A DNA stretch of 64,000 nt. It comes from Bacteroidota bacterium. Its GTDB lineage: Bacteria; Bacteroidota; Bacteroidia; Bacteroidales; P3. Shown one piece after another: positions 8,216 through 17,900 of the stretch (position 1 is its first letter; every line of letters begins with the position of its first letter). The position numbers and the translations under genes were made by a program. The DNA lies in assembly GCA_017860275.1 (NCBI GenBank), contig JAFNAQ010000003.1, positions 124,001-188,000 of the forward strand. Reading direction: 5' to 3'. The notes under the pieces were generated by a model. That model saw only the letters and a program-made list of their open reading frames with translations, was not told the DNA's origin and searched no databases.

Positions 8216-8815
8216 ATGATGGGTAATTCTGAAAAAGAGAAGGTACTAAAGCTTATTCGCAACGCATTGTTAGAAAAGGGCGAGTGTCCATATCCCAATT
8301 TAGATATGGACTACGATGTTTATCACCCCATCAATGATGACCCAGTTATGGTCTTTGCAGAACAAGTAGTGCTTGGGAATGGAAAGTTTATTTACTGCAC
8401 AAATGAAGATGAATTGATTAATAAACTAAAAACATTAATTGATTATAGAAATTGGACAAACAATATATCCTATGGTCAAAAGCTGGTTGATTACTTTAAT
8501 GCTAATGGTCTTCATACAAACTTGGCAAAAGAAGATGGTCATGATGTCGGTTTTGCTCTTTGTCATGCCATCGCCGCTAGGACTGGTTCGATAATTATCA
8601 CTTCTAATCAATCTATGGGCTCTGACCTTAAAAAATTCCCTCCTATATTTATCATTATAGCTTTCACTTCTCAGATTACTATCGATATTAAAGATAGTAT
8701 TAATGGTATGTCTTCTAATATGCCAGAGTGGGTAACGATTATTAAACCTAATAATCTCCTAGAGGAAGAGATTAAAGAACTCTATATCTTCGTTGTTGAA
8801 GATATGATTAAATAA
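8216..8815 (+). CDS. LUD domain protein (LutC/YkgG-like)
   Basis: A 199-residue protein of the LUD family (lactate utilisation protein C type). The central pattern is a short glycine-free strand set with TGSIIITSNQSMG, the family's TGTI/VV-like ligand-loop region, and the fold is NagB/CoA-transferase like. LutC proper acts with LutA and LutB in lactate oxidation, but neither is beside this gene, so the substrate is open. In Bacteroidales a LUD gene next to ftsH is common. Two ATGs in tandem follow the ftsH stop without a gap (8216 and 8219), so translation is probably coupled to ftsH. Confidence 0.75.
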   Translation: MMGNSEKEKVLKLIRNALLEKGECPYPNLDMDYDVYHPINDDPVMVFAEQVVLGNGKFIYCTNEDELINKLKTLIDYRNWTNNISYGQKLVDYFNANGLHTNLAKEDGHDVGFALCHAIAARTGSIIITSNQSMGSDLKKFPPIFIIIAFTSQITIDIKDSINGMSSNMPEWVTIIKPNNLLEEEIKELYIFVVEDMIK

Positions 8816-8825
8816 CATTTTCAAG

Positions 8826-9650
8826 ATGAACAATTTTACTCAACGGACTATAACAGGTAGTATTTATGTAATTGCGGTTATTGGTGCCATTATCTTCAAT
8901 CCTATTGTGCTTAGTGCATTCTTTGCCCTCATTGGAATACTTGCCCTAAGCGAATTCTACAAGAACTCTAAACTTTATAATATCTTCCCAAACTACTCGC
9001 TAGGTTTACTCTTAGGTTTACTTATCTATGCATCTTTCGCCCTAAAGGCATTTGGAATTGAAAACAAATATTTTATTGTAGCAAGTCTAATTGTATGCTT
9101 CTCAATATTTATCTTCGAACTCTTCAAAAACAAGGATAATCCCTTTACTAATATCGCTTATTCTTTGCTTGGTGTCATATATATAATGATTCCAATGGGG
9201 CTTACTAACCTGGTTGTTAACCCTTGTTTAACTGAAAATACTTTTTATCCAAGCTTATTACTAGGCGTGGTTATCCTTGCTTGGTGCAACGATACCTTCG
9301 CTTACATTGTTGGGGTTAAGTTTGGTAAGCACCGTCTGTTCGAAAGGATATCTCCGAAAAAAAGTTGGGAGGGTTTCTTCGGCGGATTGGTATTCGTACA
9401 AATCGCATCAGTAATCATCTCTTATCTATCTAATACTCCTTTGCAAACTTATGATTGGATGATTATGGGGCTAATTGTAACAATAATCGGGACATTTGGA
9501 GACTTGGTTGAGTCGATGTTTAAACGCCAAATTGGCGTAAAGGATAGCGGAAATATCTTGCCTGGTCATGGTGGTATCCTCGATAGGTTTGATATTCTCT
9601 TTATCGCTATTCCTTTTATCTTTAGCTATATTTATTTACGCCTAAACTAA
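8826..9650 (+). CDS. cdsA: Phosphatidate cytidylyltransferase
   Basis: Integral membrane enzyme that makes CDP-diacylglycerol from phosphatidate and CTP, the branch point to all phospholipids. Multiple hydrophobic helices cover most of its 274 residues. The C-terminal signature with the metal-binding Asp is clear: KRQIGVKDSGNILPGHGGI followed by LDRFDILF. CNDTFAYIVGVKFGKHRL is the second conserved block. It sits 10 bases after the LUD gene and 12 bases before psd, so two steps of phosphatidylethanolamine synthesis are adjacent; pssA is not in view. Confidence 0.94.
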   Translation: MNNFTQRTITGSIYVIAVIGAIIFNPIVLSAFFALIGILALSEFYKNSKLYNIFPNYSLGLLLGLLIYASFALKAFGIENKYFIVASLIVCFSIFIFELFKNKDNPFTNIAYSLLGVIYIMIPMGLTNLVVNPCLTENTFYPSLLLGVVILAWCNDTFAYIVGVKFGKHRLFERISPKKSWEGFFGGLVFVQIASVIISYLSNTPLQTYDWMIMGLIVTIIGTFGDLVESMFKRQIGVKDSGNILPGHGGILDRFDILFIAIPFIFSYIYLRLN

Positions 9651-9662
9651 TATTTATTTATC

Positions 9663-10319
9663 ATGTATATTCACAAAGAAGGTTATAAAATCAGCATCGC
9701 TACTGTGCTAATCGTATTGTTATCTCTTGCTGTAATGACAACATATATTGATGACTGGAACTGGTTTTGGTATACTATTGTCGCAGGTATCTTAATAATG
9801 GGATTCTTGGTCATAAGATTCTTCCGAATGCCCAGAAGAGAACTCCTCCATAGCGGCGACCACATAATTGCTTCTGCCGATGGTACGATTGTTGTTGTGG
9901 AAACCGTGTACGAGCCTGAATTCCTCAAGACTGAGTGCATACAAATCTCAACCTTCATGTCTCCTAATAACGTTCATGTAAACCGTTACCCAGTTTCAGG
10001 GAAGATAATATATTCTAACTATCATAACGGAAAGTATCTTATAGCAAAGCATCCTAAGTCTTCGACACTTAATGAAAGGACTTCGGTTTGCTTAGAAACA
10101 GCACAAGGCAAGAGAATAATGGTACGTCAGATAGCAGGAGCACTTGCTCGTCGCATCGTCTGCTATGCCAAAGAAGGGCAAGAGGTGCATCAGGGTGAAG
10201 AGCTTGGGTTCATTAAGTTTGGCTCCAGAGTTGACCTATTCATCCCCATCGACTCGGAAGTGCATTGCGAGCTTGAGGACAAGGTAAAGGGTGGATTATC
10301 AGTACTTGCCACACTTTAG
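9663..10319 (+). CDS. psd: Phosphatidylserine decarboxylase proenzyme
   Basis: Converts phosphatidylserine to phosphatidylethanolamine. This is the short, about 218-residue form. Two N-terminal membrane helices are followed by a soluble catalytic part with MSPNNVHVNRYPVSGKI. The self-cleavage site is FGSRVDLF near the C-terminus, where the Ser after Gly becomes the pyruvoyl group of the small subunit. From this gene on the sequence is visibly richer in G+C and in C-ending codons than the upstream part of the operon, a change that continues through the next gene. It ends two bases before the pseudouridine synthase start. Confidence 0.92.
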   Translation: MYIHKEGYKISIATVLIVLLSLAVMTTYIDDWNWFWYTIVAGILIMGFLVIRFFRMPRRELLHSGDHIIASADGTIVVVETVYEPEFLKTECIQISTFMSPNNVHVNRYPVSGKIIYSNYHNGKYLIAKHPKSSTLNERTSVCLETAQGKRIMVRQIAGALARRIVCYAKEGQEVHQGEELGFIKFGSRVDLFIPIDSEVHCELEDKVKGGLSVLATL

Positions 10320-10321
10320 TA

Positions 10322-11017
10322 ATGAAAGAATTCGAATCACAAATCATATTTGAAGACAATCATATCTTGGTTATCAACAAACGTTCATCTCAAATTGTAC
10401 ATGGCGACAAGACGGGAGACGACTCTCTTGTGGACATGATTAAGGACTATTTACGAGAGAAATACAACAAGCCAGGAAACATCTATTGTGGGGTAGCACA
10501 TCGCCTTGACCGCCCAGTAAGTGGAGCGATTGTCTTTGCCAAGACAGAGAAGGCACTAGTGAGATTAAACAAATCAATCCACGACAGACTGTTCTCGAAG
10601 AAGTACTGGGCAGTGGTGAGGAATGCGCCACCAAAGGACGAGGACACGCTCACCAACTACCTTATCAAAGACGAGGGGAAGAATAAATCTTATATTACTA
10701 AGGACACAACCAGAGGACTGCGCGCAGAGTTAAGATACCGACTCTTGGCAAAAAGCGATTTTTATAACCTTCTTGAGGTCGAGCTGCTTACGGGTCGCCA
10801 CCACCAGATCAGGGTTCAACTCGCTAGCATTGGTTGCCCAATAAAGGGAGACTTAAAATATGGTTTCGGACGTTCAAACAAGGTGTCATCGATATGTCTT
10901 CATGCCAGGGAGCTGAGCTTTGAGCACCCCACCACCAAGGAACATATGACCTTTATAGCCCCAGTACCAGATGAGCCGCTTTGGAGACATTTCGAAGAAA
11001 GTGTAATTCCCAAGTAA
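10322..11017 (+). CDS. RluA-family pseudouridine synthase
   Basis: Isomerises uridine to pseudouridine in rRNA or tRNA. The catalytic-loop motif HRLDRPVSGAIVFAKT carries the Asp nucleophile; LLTGRHHQIRVQLASIG is the conserved C-terminal block. At 231 residues it is a catalytic domain alone, without the S4 domain of RluC/RluD, so the target site cannot be assigned. It ends the rsfS-psd operon and converges on gldD. Base composition differs from most of the window: the 60 bases at 10381-10440 hold 28 G or C. Confidence 0.88.
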   Translation: MKEFESQIIFEDNHILVINKRSSQIVHGDKTGDDSLVDMIKDYLREKYNKPGNIYCGVAHRLDRPVSGAIVFAKTEKALVRLNKSIHDRLFSKKYWAVVRNAPPKDEDTLTNYLIKDEGKNKSYITKDTTRGLRAELRYRLLAKSDFYNLLEVELLTGRHHQIRVQLASIGCPIKGDLKYGFGRSNKVSSICLHARELSFEHPTTKEHMTFIAPVPDEPLWRHFEESVIPK

Positions 11018-11034
11018 ATAGATCAACCGATTAT

Positions 11035-11625
11035 TTATTTCCACTTAAAGGTGTTTATTAGGTGGTCAAGGTCGGTGGTTAGTCTTGTTATTATTGGTGC
11101 TAAGGAGTCGTTATTTGGTTTGAAGTCAAAATATAATGCGCCTCTAAGGAAATGTTTAGTGCTATCTGTCAAATAGAATTGATATGTCGATGCAACATCA
11201 TTCCCCTTTATTTCAAAAACGTATCCATAAGTATTATTATCCTTGTTGACATATGCTCTTTCAACAATTCCACTAGAGAATTTCTTATGTTCTTCCAAAA
11301 AAGTATAGCTATCATTAATTAGGCTATCCAAGGTAACTGCCTTTGAAAGACCTTTATAACTAATATAAAGCTTACACCCGTAAGTAGGGAAGTTAATATT
11401 TAACCAGTTCTTTGAGTCAAATTTTGACTTCACAGGTTCAACCATGCCATAGTTTGGATATTCAAAAATATAGTTTGTATTCAGTGAGTCAAATACTTTA
11501 TATGAAGGCTTTGGCACATCTATCCTAAAATATGTTTTTGGTTTAGGAGTTGTTTCATCTTCAGAAAAACATGAAGACATAATTACAATTGTAAGTATTA
11601 ATAATATTGGATAAATTAGTTTCAT
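11035..11625 (-). CDS. gldD: Gliding motility / T9SS lipoprotein GldD
   Basis: A 196-residue lipoprotein. The signal sequence ends in a lipobox with Cys19 (VIMSSCFSED). The following KPKTYFRIDVPKPSYKVF matches the GldD family, which is needed for gliding or type IX secretion in Bacteroidota. It follows gldE by two bases, the conserved gldE-gldD order. The last 23 codons (11035-11103) are C-rich, like the neighbouring pseudouridine synthase gene and unlike the rest of gldD. A decayed inverted copy of just this end lies at 47037-47115. Both points suggest recombination at the 3' end. Confidence 0.9.
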   Translation of the reverse strand: MKLIYPILLILTIVIMSSCFSEDETTPKPKTYFRIDVPKPSYKVFDSLNTNYIFEYPNYGMVEPVKSKFDSKNWLNINFPTYGCKLYISYKGLSKAVTLDSLINDSYTFLEEHKKFSSGIVERAYVNKDNNTYGYVFEIKGNDVASTYQFYLTDSTKHFLRGALYFDFKPNNDSLAPIITRLTTDLDHLINTFKWK

Positions 11626-11627
11626 AA

Positions 11628-12428
11628 CTATTCAATGATTAATTTTATTCTTTCTATTTTTCTATTATCTGCCTTTTCAATAATAAAATTATAATTATTG
11701 AATCTTAGAGTTTCTCCTTTTATTGGTAGATGCCCAGCAATTTCAATCATCATTCCCGCTAGAGTATCGGCGTCGCCTTTTATTTCATCAAATATAGTAT
11801 CGTCGGATAGGTTTATTGCTTTACAAAAATCGTTTATGCTTATTTTCCCAGCAAATATATATGAGTAATCGTCCAATTTTGTAGAAAGGGAAGGTTTGAA
11901 AAAGTCAAATTCATCCATAATTTCTCCTACTATTTCTTCTAAAATATCCTCAAGACTTACAATCCCAACAAAAGAACCAAATTCATCAACAACAATTGCT
12001 TGGTGACGTTTTGTGTCTTGAAATTCTTGTAATAGGTCGTTGATGTTTTTGTTTTCAGGGACAAAGAAAGGCTCTCTTATTACCTTAGTCCAATCAAAAT
12101 CTTTATGATTTAGATATTTAAAAAGGTCTTTTACGTATAATACACCCTTTATTTGGTCTAATTCTTTTTCGTAAATAGGTATTCTAGAGTATCCAGACTT
12201 TGCTATTATTTCAATAACATCTGAAAATTTCGTAGATATTTCAATTGCTGTAACATCTACTCTAGCTGTCATTATCTCCGATACATCGTTGTCAAGACAG
12301 AAAGTTTTCTTCTCAGTTAAAGCTCCATTCTGATATTGAACATTTTTATTTTCATGTTTTTCTGCTCTTAGGTATAGTTTATGAATAGGCCTTAATACCT
12401 TAGCTAATATTGACTTTTGTGTTTTCAA
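11628..12428 (-). CDS. gldE: GldE-like CBS/CorC protein lacking the membrane domain
   Basis: A 266-residue protein with a CBS domain pair (from VSEIMTARVDVTAIE to VSLEDILEEIVGEIMDEFD) and a C-terminal CorC_HlyC domain (GDADTLAGMMIEIAGHLPIKGETLRF). GldE proteins usually have about 430 residues with a four-helix DUF21 membrane domain in front; here the reading begins at what looks like the last turns of that domain. The 109 bases upstream hold promoters, not coding sequence. Its position before gldD supports the GldE assignment, while domain content resembles stand-alone CorC. It may regulate ion homeostasis or support T9SS function; whether it still reaches the membrane is unclear. Confidence 0.78.
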   Translation of the reverse strand: MKTQKSILAKVLRPIHKLYLRAEKHENKNVQYQNGALTEKKTFCLDNDVSEIMTARVDVTAIEISTKFSDVIEIIAKSGYSRIPIYEKELDQIKGVLYVKDLFKYLNHKDFDWTKVIREPFFVPENKNINDLLQEFQDTKRHQAIVVDEFGSFVGIVSLEDILEEIVGEIMDEFDFFKPSLSTKLDDYSYIFAGKISINDFCKAINLSDDTIFDEIKGDADTLAGMMIEIAGHLPIKGETLRFNNYNFIIEKADNRKIERIKLIIE

Positions 12429-12448
12429 TTCTAATTAATTTAACTATG

Positions 12449-12456
12449 CAAAAATA
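12449..12456 (-). promoter_or_regulatory. -7 box of gldE-gldD
   Basis: TATTTTTG on the minus strand fits TAnnTTTG, about 20 bases before the gldE ATG. Its presence here supports the short GldE start. No clear -33 element. Confidence 0.5.
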
Positions 12457-12484
12457 AACAAAATACACATATGTATTGTCTTTA

Positions 12485-12516
12485 TTTGCATAGAATATAA
12501 AAATTGTATATTTTTG
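12485..12516 (+). promoter_or_regulatory. Promoter of the choice-of-anchor L protein gene
   Basis: TTTG (12485-12488), 20 bases, TATTTTTG (12509-12516), then about 15 bases of leader to the ATG at 12538. Confidence 0.72.
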
Positions 12517-12537
12517 TTCCTATTAATATTCTAAATT

Positions 12538-14814
12538 ATGAAAAAAATAATTTATATTTTATTGCTTTTGATGCCTTTTATTGTAAATTCACAAGTTACG
12601 GTAACGAGTGTCAATACACAAAAAGTGAAAACAGTTATTGAGAATAATTTTTTAGGTGGGGGGGTTACTGTTTCTAATGTCCGTTTCAATGGTGACACTA
12701 TGGTAAATTCTAATCAATTTGGAACATTTTATAATGGTAATTTAGCTAACCCTGTTCCTGGTGACACTATGGCCCCAAATGTTGGACTTAGAAAAGGATT
12801 AGTTATGGTTACTGGAGATGTATCAGATGCTTCGGCTGGAACATCATCTGGAACACAAAGTTCTACATCTTCCCCAACTAGTAATGATGTAAGTAATATC
12901 ACTCCTTTAATTAATGTAATAAATGCTTCTGGATTAGGTTCTCAACCAAAGAATGATATTGCAAGTTTAAGTTTTAATTTTATTACTATTGGTGATGAAA
13001 TATCATTTAGATACGTTTTTGCAAGTGAGGAGTATCCAAATTATGTTTGTTCAAATTTTAATGATGTTTTTGGGTTTTTTATTGATGGGCCATATATTCC
13101 AGGAACAAATACTTATGCAACAGGCTTTCCTTCAGCCTTTAATTTAAGATGGAAAAATATTGCAATAATTCCTGAATCATATCCAGAACAGCCAGTTACG
13201 ATAAACACTGTAAATGGAGGTTCATCGGCGGGTAGCGTAACTCCATGTATTCTTACAAATACGGCTTTTTTTAGAACTAATACAAATAATAATTGTAAAA
13301 TGAATGGATATACAGTGGCCTTAAGAACTAAGCCAGTGCCTATCGTTCCTTGTTATGAATATAAATTATCTTTAGCTATTTGCGACCTTGGAGATGCAGC
13401 TTTTAATTCAGCTGTGTTTTTGGAAGGGAATTCATTTAGAGCAGATGAATATAAGCTTAATGTAGATGAAATTGGTCAAGCAGCAAGCGATACTCTTATT
13501 AAGGGATGTTCAAAGGTAAGAATAAAAGTCAAGCTAAATCGTCCATCTTTAGTTACCGATGCAGCATATAATATTACAATAGGTGGAAATATGGTTGAGG
13601 GAGTAGATTATGCAACTTTTGGTCATTCACTAACTATTCCTGCTGGAGATACAAGTGCATATGTAGATATTAATTTCCTAACAAGCCCTACAGATATCCC
13701 TGGTCAGGTGCAAGAATTTCTTATTATTGCACAAGAAACATCAGCATCGCTATGTGTAAAAAGAGATACAATTAGAGTATTAGTAAGAGTTCCTGAAGCA
13801 TTCGTACATACCTTAACAGATGATAAAATATATTGTGCAGATGTTTTACCCCAAAAGGAATATTTTCAAATTACTACTACAGGAGGAGTTGGTGATGTAA
13901 CATATCATTGGAGTGCAGGGGACTCTATAAACAAACCTAGCAATTCGCTAATGATAACTGCACCAATAGTAATAAATGTAACTGCAACCGATGGATGTGG
14001 AAGAGTGATTCAAGATAAGATAAGTTTTTCAATTACTCAGGCTTCGGCAACAGTAGGTTCAGACAAGGAAATTATTTGTGAGGGAGATAGTGTAGTTTTG
14101 TCTTGTTCTGAATCAGAAAATTATCTTTGGGAATCCTATCCTGCCGATATTAGTTTATCTCCAATAGCTTCTCAACAAAATCCAATAGTTACACCTAATC
14201 AAACAACTAAGTATTTAGTAACAATTACAGATATTAATGGGTGTTTTGCTCAAGATTCATTAGTTGTTAAGGTTATTCCTGCTATAAAAGCAGAAATGTA
14301 TTTAAATCCCGATAAAGTAAATTTCTCTAATCCAGAAGTAAAATTTGAAGATTTAACAGTTCATGGAACTGAGAGGGTATGGCATTTTGGGGATGGAGAA
14401 ACTTCCACACAATTAGAGGGCACACATGTTTTTCCAAATTCAGAACAAAAGGAATATGAAGTAATGCTAATTGCCTCAATACAGTCGGTATGTCATGATA
14501 CCGCAATAGGAAAGGTATTAGTTGTTCCTGATTTTATGATTCTTTTACCAAGTGCATTTACTCCAGGAAGTGGAGATGCAAACTCAGTATTTGTACCAAT
14601 CACATCAATGCCAACTCAATATGATTTTGTGATTTATAATCGTTGGGGAGAACAAATATTTTCAACAACAAATCCTGGAGGTTGGGATGGCAAACTCAAG
14701 GATGGAAGTATTGCCCCTAATGGAGCTTATATTTGGTATCTTATATACACCGATGGAGAAGGTGTAAAACAAACAAAGAAAGGAACAGTCAACTTAATTA
14801 AGGGAGGAAAATAA
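12538..14814 (+). CDS. Surface protein: choice-of-anchor L domain, PKD-like domain, T9SS type B sorting domain
   Basis: A 758-residue exported protein. An N-terminal signal peptide (KKIIYILLLLMPFIVNSQ) is followed by a choice-of-anchor L domain (about residues 30-300; note GLVMVTGDVSDA and FRYVFASEEYPNYVC). Then come Ig-like segments, a PKD-like module (VWHFGDGETST, about 620) and a C-terminal CHU_C/gliding-motility-associated domain (LLPSAFTPGSGDANSVFVP, VIYNRWGEQIF, GWDGKLKDG, then GTVNLIKGGK). That terminus marks type B cargo of the type IX secretion system, so the protein is probably secreted across the outer membrane and displayed at the surface. Ligand unknown. It stands alone with its own promoter and terminator, next to gldE-gldD. 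Confidence 0.88.
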   Translation: MKKIIYILLLLMPFIVNSQVTVTSVNTQKVKTVIENNFLGGGVTVSNVRFNGDTMVNSNQFGTFYNGNLANPVPGDTMAPNVGLRKGLVMVTGDVSDASAGTSSGTQSSTSSPTSNDVSNITPLINVINASGLGSQPKNDIASLSFNFITIGDEISFRYVFASEEYPNYVCSNFNDVFGFFIDGPYIPGTNTYATGFPSAFNLRWKNIAIIPESYPEQPVTINTVNGGSSAGSVTPCILTNTAFFRTNTNNNCKMNGYTVALRTKPVPIVPCYEYKLSLAICDLGDAAFNSAVFLEGNSFRADEYKLNVDEIGQAASDTLIKGCSKVRIKVKLNRPSLVTDAAYNITIGGNMVEGVDYATFGHSLTIPAGDTSAYVDINFLTSPTDIPGQVQEFLIIAQETSASLCVKRDTIRVLVRVPEAFVHTLTDDKIYCADVLPQKEYFQITTTGGVGDVTYHWSAGDSINKPSNSLMITAPIVINVTATDGCGRVIQDKISFSITQASATVGSDKEIICEGDSVVLSCSESENYLWESYPADISLSPIASQQNPIVTPNQTTKYLVTITDINGCFAQDSLVVKVIPAIKAEMYLNPDKVNFSNPEVKFEDLTVHGTERVWHFGDGETSTQLEGTHVFPNSEQKEYEVMLIASIQSVCHDTAIGKVLVVPDFMILLPSAFTPGSGDANSVFVPITSMPTQYDFVIYNRWGEQIFSTTNPGGWDGKLKDGSIAPNGAYIWYLIYTDGEGVKQTKKGTVNLIKGGK

Positions 14815-14836
14815 AGATTAATATATAATTATTTAC

Positions 14837-14863
14837 TAGGGCGAGGATATTTTCTTCGCCCTA
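14837..14863 (+). terminator. Terminator after the T9SS cargo gene
   Basis: TAGGGCGA (14837-14844) and TCGCCCTA (14856-14863), an 8-bp stem with an 11-base loop, followed by TTTTG. It lies 22 bases after the stop codon. Confidence 0.75.
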
Positions 14864-14966
14864 TTTTGTTTCTATTAACTTTTTTCTGTTGAAAAATATA
14901 CTAAGAATAGGGGTTGGAATCGTTTTAATGATAGTAATTTAGTAGCGTGAAAAATAATATATTGTT

Positions 14967-17900
14967 ATGAATAAGAAATTAATTGTTCTCTTCTTTGTAG
15001 GTATTCTGATTAGTTTAAGCAATTTTGCACAAAAAACAGAAATAATCAAAGAACCAAAAAGGATATTAAATGATGCTAATGAGCTATTTAATGAAAAAAA
15101 ATACGCTCTTGCGTATCAGCTTTATTTAGATTATATCAGTATTTCTAATAATGTTGATTCAAAGGAATTAGAAGATGCATATTATTTTAAGGCAATATGT
15201 GGCGCAAATCTCTCGAATAATGATGCTGATATTCTATTCTCAGACTTTATTAGATTATATCCAAATAGTTCAAAAGTAAATAATGCGCACTTTTATCTTG
15301 CAAATTATTATCAAGGGCAAAATAATTTTCAACAAGCAATAAGGACATTTAAACAAATTGACGAAAAAGGGCTTACAAAAGAGCAGCAACAAGAGTATAA
15401 TTATAAGTTAGGATATTGCTTATTTAATATACAAGATTTCGATTCTGCAAAAGATTACTTTTCAAAAGTTAAGGATGCACGTTCAAAATATTCTTCTCCC
15501 GCAACATATTATTATGGGCATATTCTTTATAATGAGAAAAAGTATGATGCAGCCTTAAGGGAGTTTAATAGCATGAAGAATGATAAGAACTTCAAAGGAA
15601 TTGTCCCATACTATATTGTCCAAATATACTATCTTCAAGGAAATTATAAAGAGCTTATCAAAAACTCAAAAGAACTTTCCGAAAATTCAAATTCAAAGCG
15701 TTCAAGCGAAACAAATAGAATGTTAGGAGAGGCCTATTGCAAGTTAGAAAGATATGAAGAGGCAATACCTTATCTTGAAAAGGGAGTAAAAGATAATCCT
15801 GCGGCAAGTGCAGAAGATAATTATTTGCTTGGTTTTACTCTTTGCAGAAATGAAAAATACTTTGAGGCTATACCATTCTTATCAAAGGCCATAGATAATA
15901 AGGACTCTCTTGCACAAAATGCATATTATAATCTTGGATATTGTTATTTAAAAACTTCGGATAAACAAGCGGCAAGAACAGCCTTTAAAGAAGCATATGA
16001 TTTAGATTATGATGCACAAATAAAAGAAGATGCACTCTTAAACTACGCAAAACTATCTTATGAACTTCCAAATCCTTTTAATGAAACACTTAAATCATTC
16101 CAAACATACTATACAAATTACCCAAAATCGAAGAAAATAAATGAGGTTAAGGAATACTTAGCACAACTTTACGGAGCATCCAAGAATTATCAAGATGCAT
16201 TGAGACTTATTGAAGAGCTTCCAAATAGAAGCATAACAATAAACCAAGCCTACCAAAGAATATCTCTTAACAGAGGAATTGAAGTATTAAATGAGGGCAG
16301 GTATAGTGAGGCAATAAAATTGTTTACAAAATCAATAGAAAATGATTACGATTCAAAACTCACCTCAGCTGCCTATTATTTAAAAGCAGAGTCAATGTTT
16401 AGAGGAATGAATTTCGATGGTTCAGTAAAGACTCTTAACCAATTCTTCAAATTACCTAATGCAAGCAAGAGTATATATTTCGCAAAGGCAAATTATACAA
16501 TGGGGTATAATTACTTCAAGAAAAAAACCTATAAGCCAGCATTGGAATATTTTAATAGATTCGTTAAGGCAGCGGATGGTGAGGATGAGAAAGTAATAGC
16601 AGATTCATATAATAGAATAGGCGATTGTCATTTTATGTTCAAGGATTTTAATTCTGCTATTGACCAATATAATCAAGTAATAAAGCTAAATGTGATTGAT
16701 GTCGATTATGCAATGTACCAAAAGGCAGTATCAACAGGAGCACTCGGCAACACAGAATCTAAATCTTCCATTCTTCAAAAAGCATTGACATCTTATCCAA
16801 ATAGTTCATATCGTTCAAGTATATTATTTGAGCTAGCTAATTGTTATTTGATTTTAGACCAAAGCGAGAAAGCACTTCAAACATATAAAATGGTTATAAC
16901 AGAATATCCTCAATCAAATCATACCAAGGCATGTATAGGAAAGATGGGGTTAATATATTATAAGCAAGGGAAAGATGAACTTGCCTTAGAAACACTTAAT
17001 ACATTGGTAAAAACCTACCCTACATCAGAGGAATCGAAGGATGGTTTGAAAAGTATAAGACAAATATATGTCGACCAAAATAAGGTTGACGATTATTACG
17101 AATATGTAAAAACAATACCCAATGTAAATTACTCCTTAGCCGAGAAAGACTCAATAACTTATGAGGCAGTTGAGAATGTATATATGGATGGAGACTGCCA
17201 AAAGTCAATAGTTGGATTTAGAGATTATTTGAATAAATTCCCTAATGGTTTCTTCGCAATAAATGCTCATTATTATCTTGCAGACTGCTTGACAAAGAAC
17301 TCAGAAATAGATAGTGCATTAAGCTCATATCTATTTATTGCAAAGAGTCCAAAGAGTAAGTTTTCGGAGAAATCTATACTAAACGCTGCAAATATTACCT
17401 TCAACAAGAAAGATTATCCTCAATCAAAGGAGCTATTCCTTAGATTAGAAAAAGAATCGGAGGTAAGTACTCATGCATCACTCTCTCAGTTAGGAATAAT
17501 GCGTGCTAATTTCTATCTAAATAGTTTTGATTCTGCAATTGTATATGCAAAAAAAGTATTGACAAATACAAAAAACACAACAATAATTAATGATGAGGCT
17601 ACCTATATTATCGCTAAGAGCTTAATGAATACTGGAGATAAAAAGCTTTCTCTTGAAGAATTCAAAAAGCTAAAGAAATCTAAGAATGGAGAATATTCAG
17701 GAGAGGCAAACTATATATTTGCAGAAAATAGTTTTAATAATAAGAAGCTTGATGAGTCGGAGAAGATGATATTAGCAATATCTGCAAATCCAACATCGGA
17801 GTATTGGTTGGCTAAATCTATTATTCTTCTTGGGGATATATATGTTCAGAAAAATAAAACCCTTATGGCAAAGCAGACATATCAAAGTATTGTAGATAAC

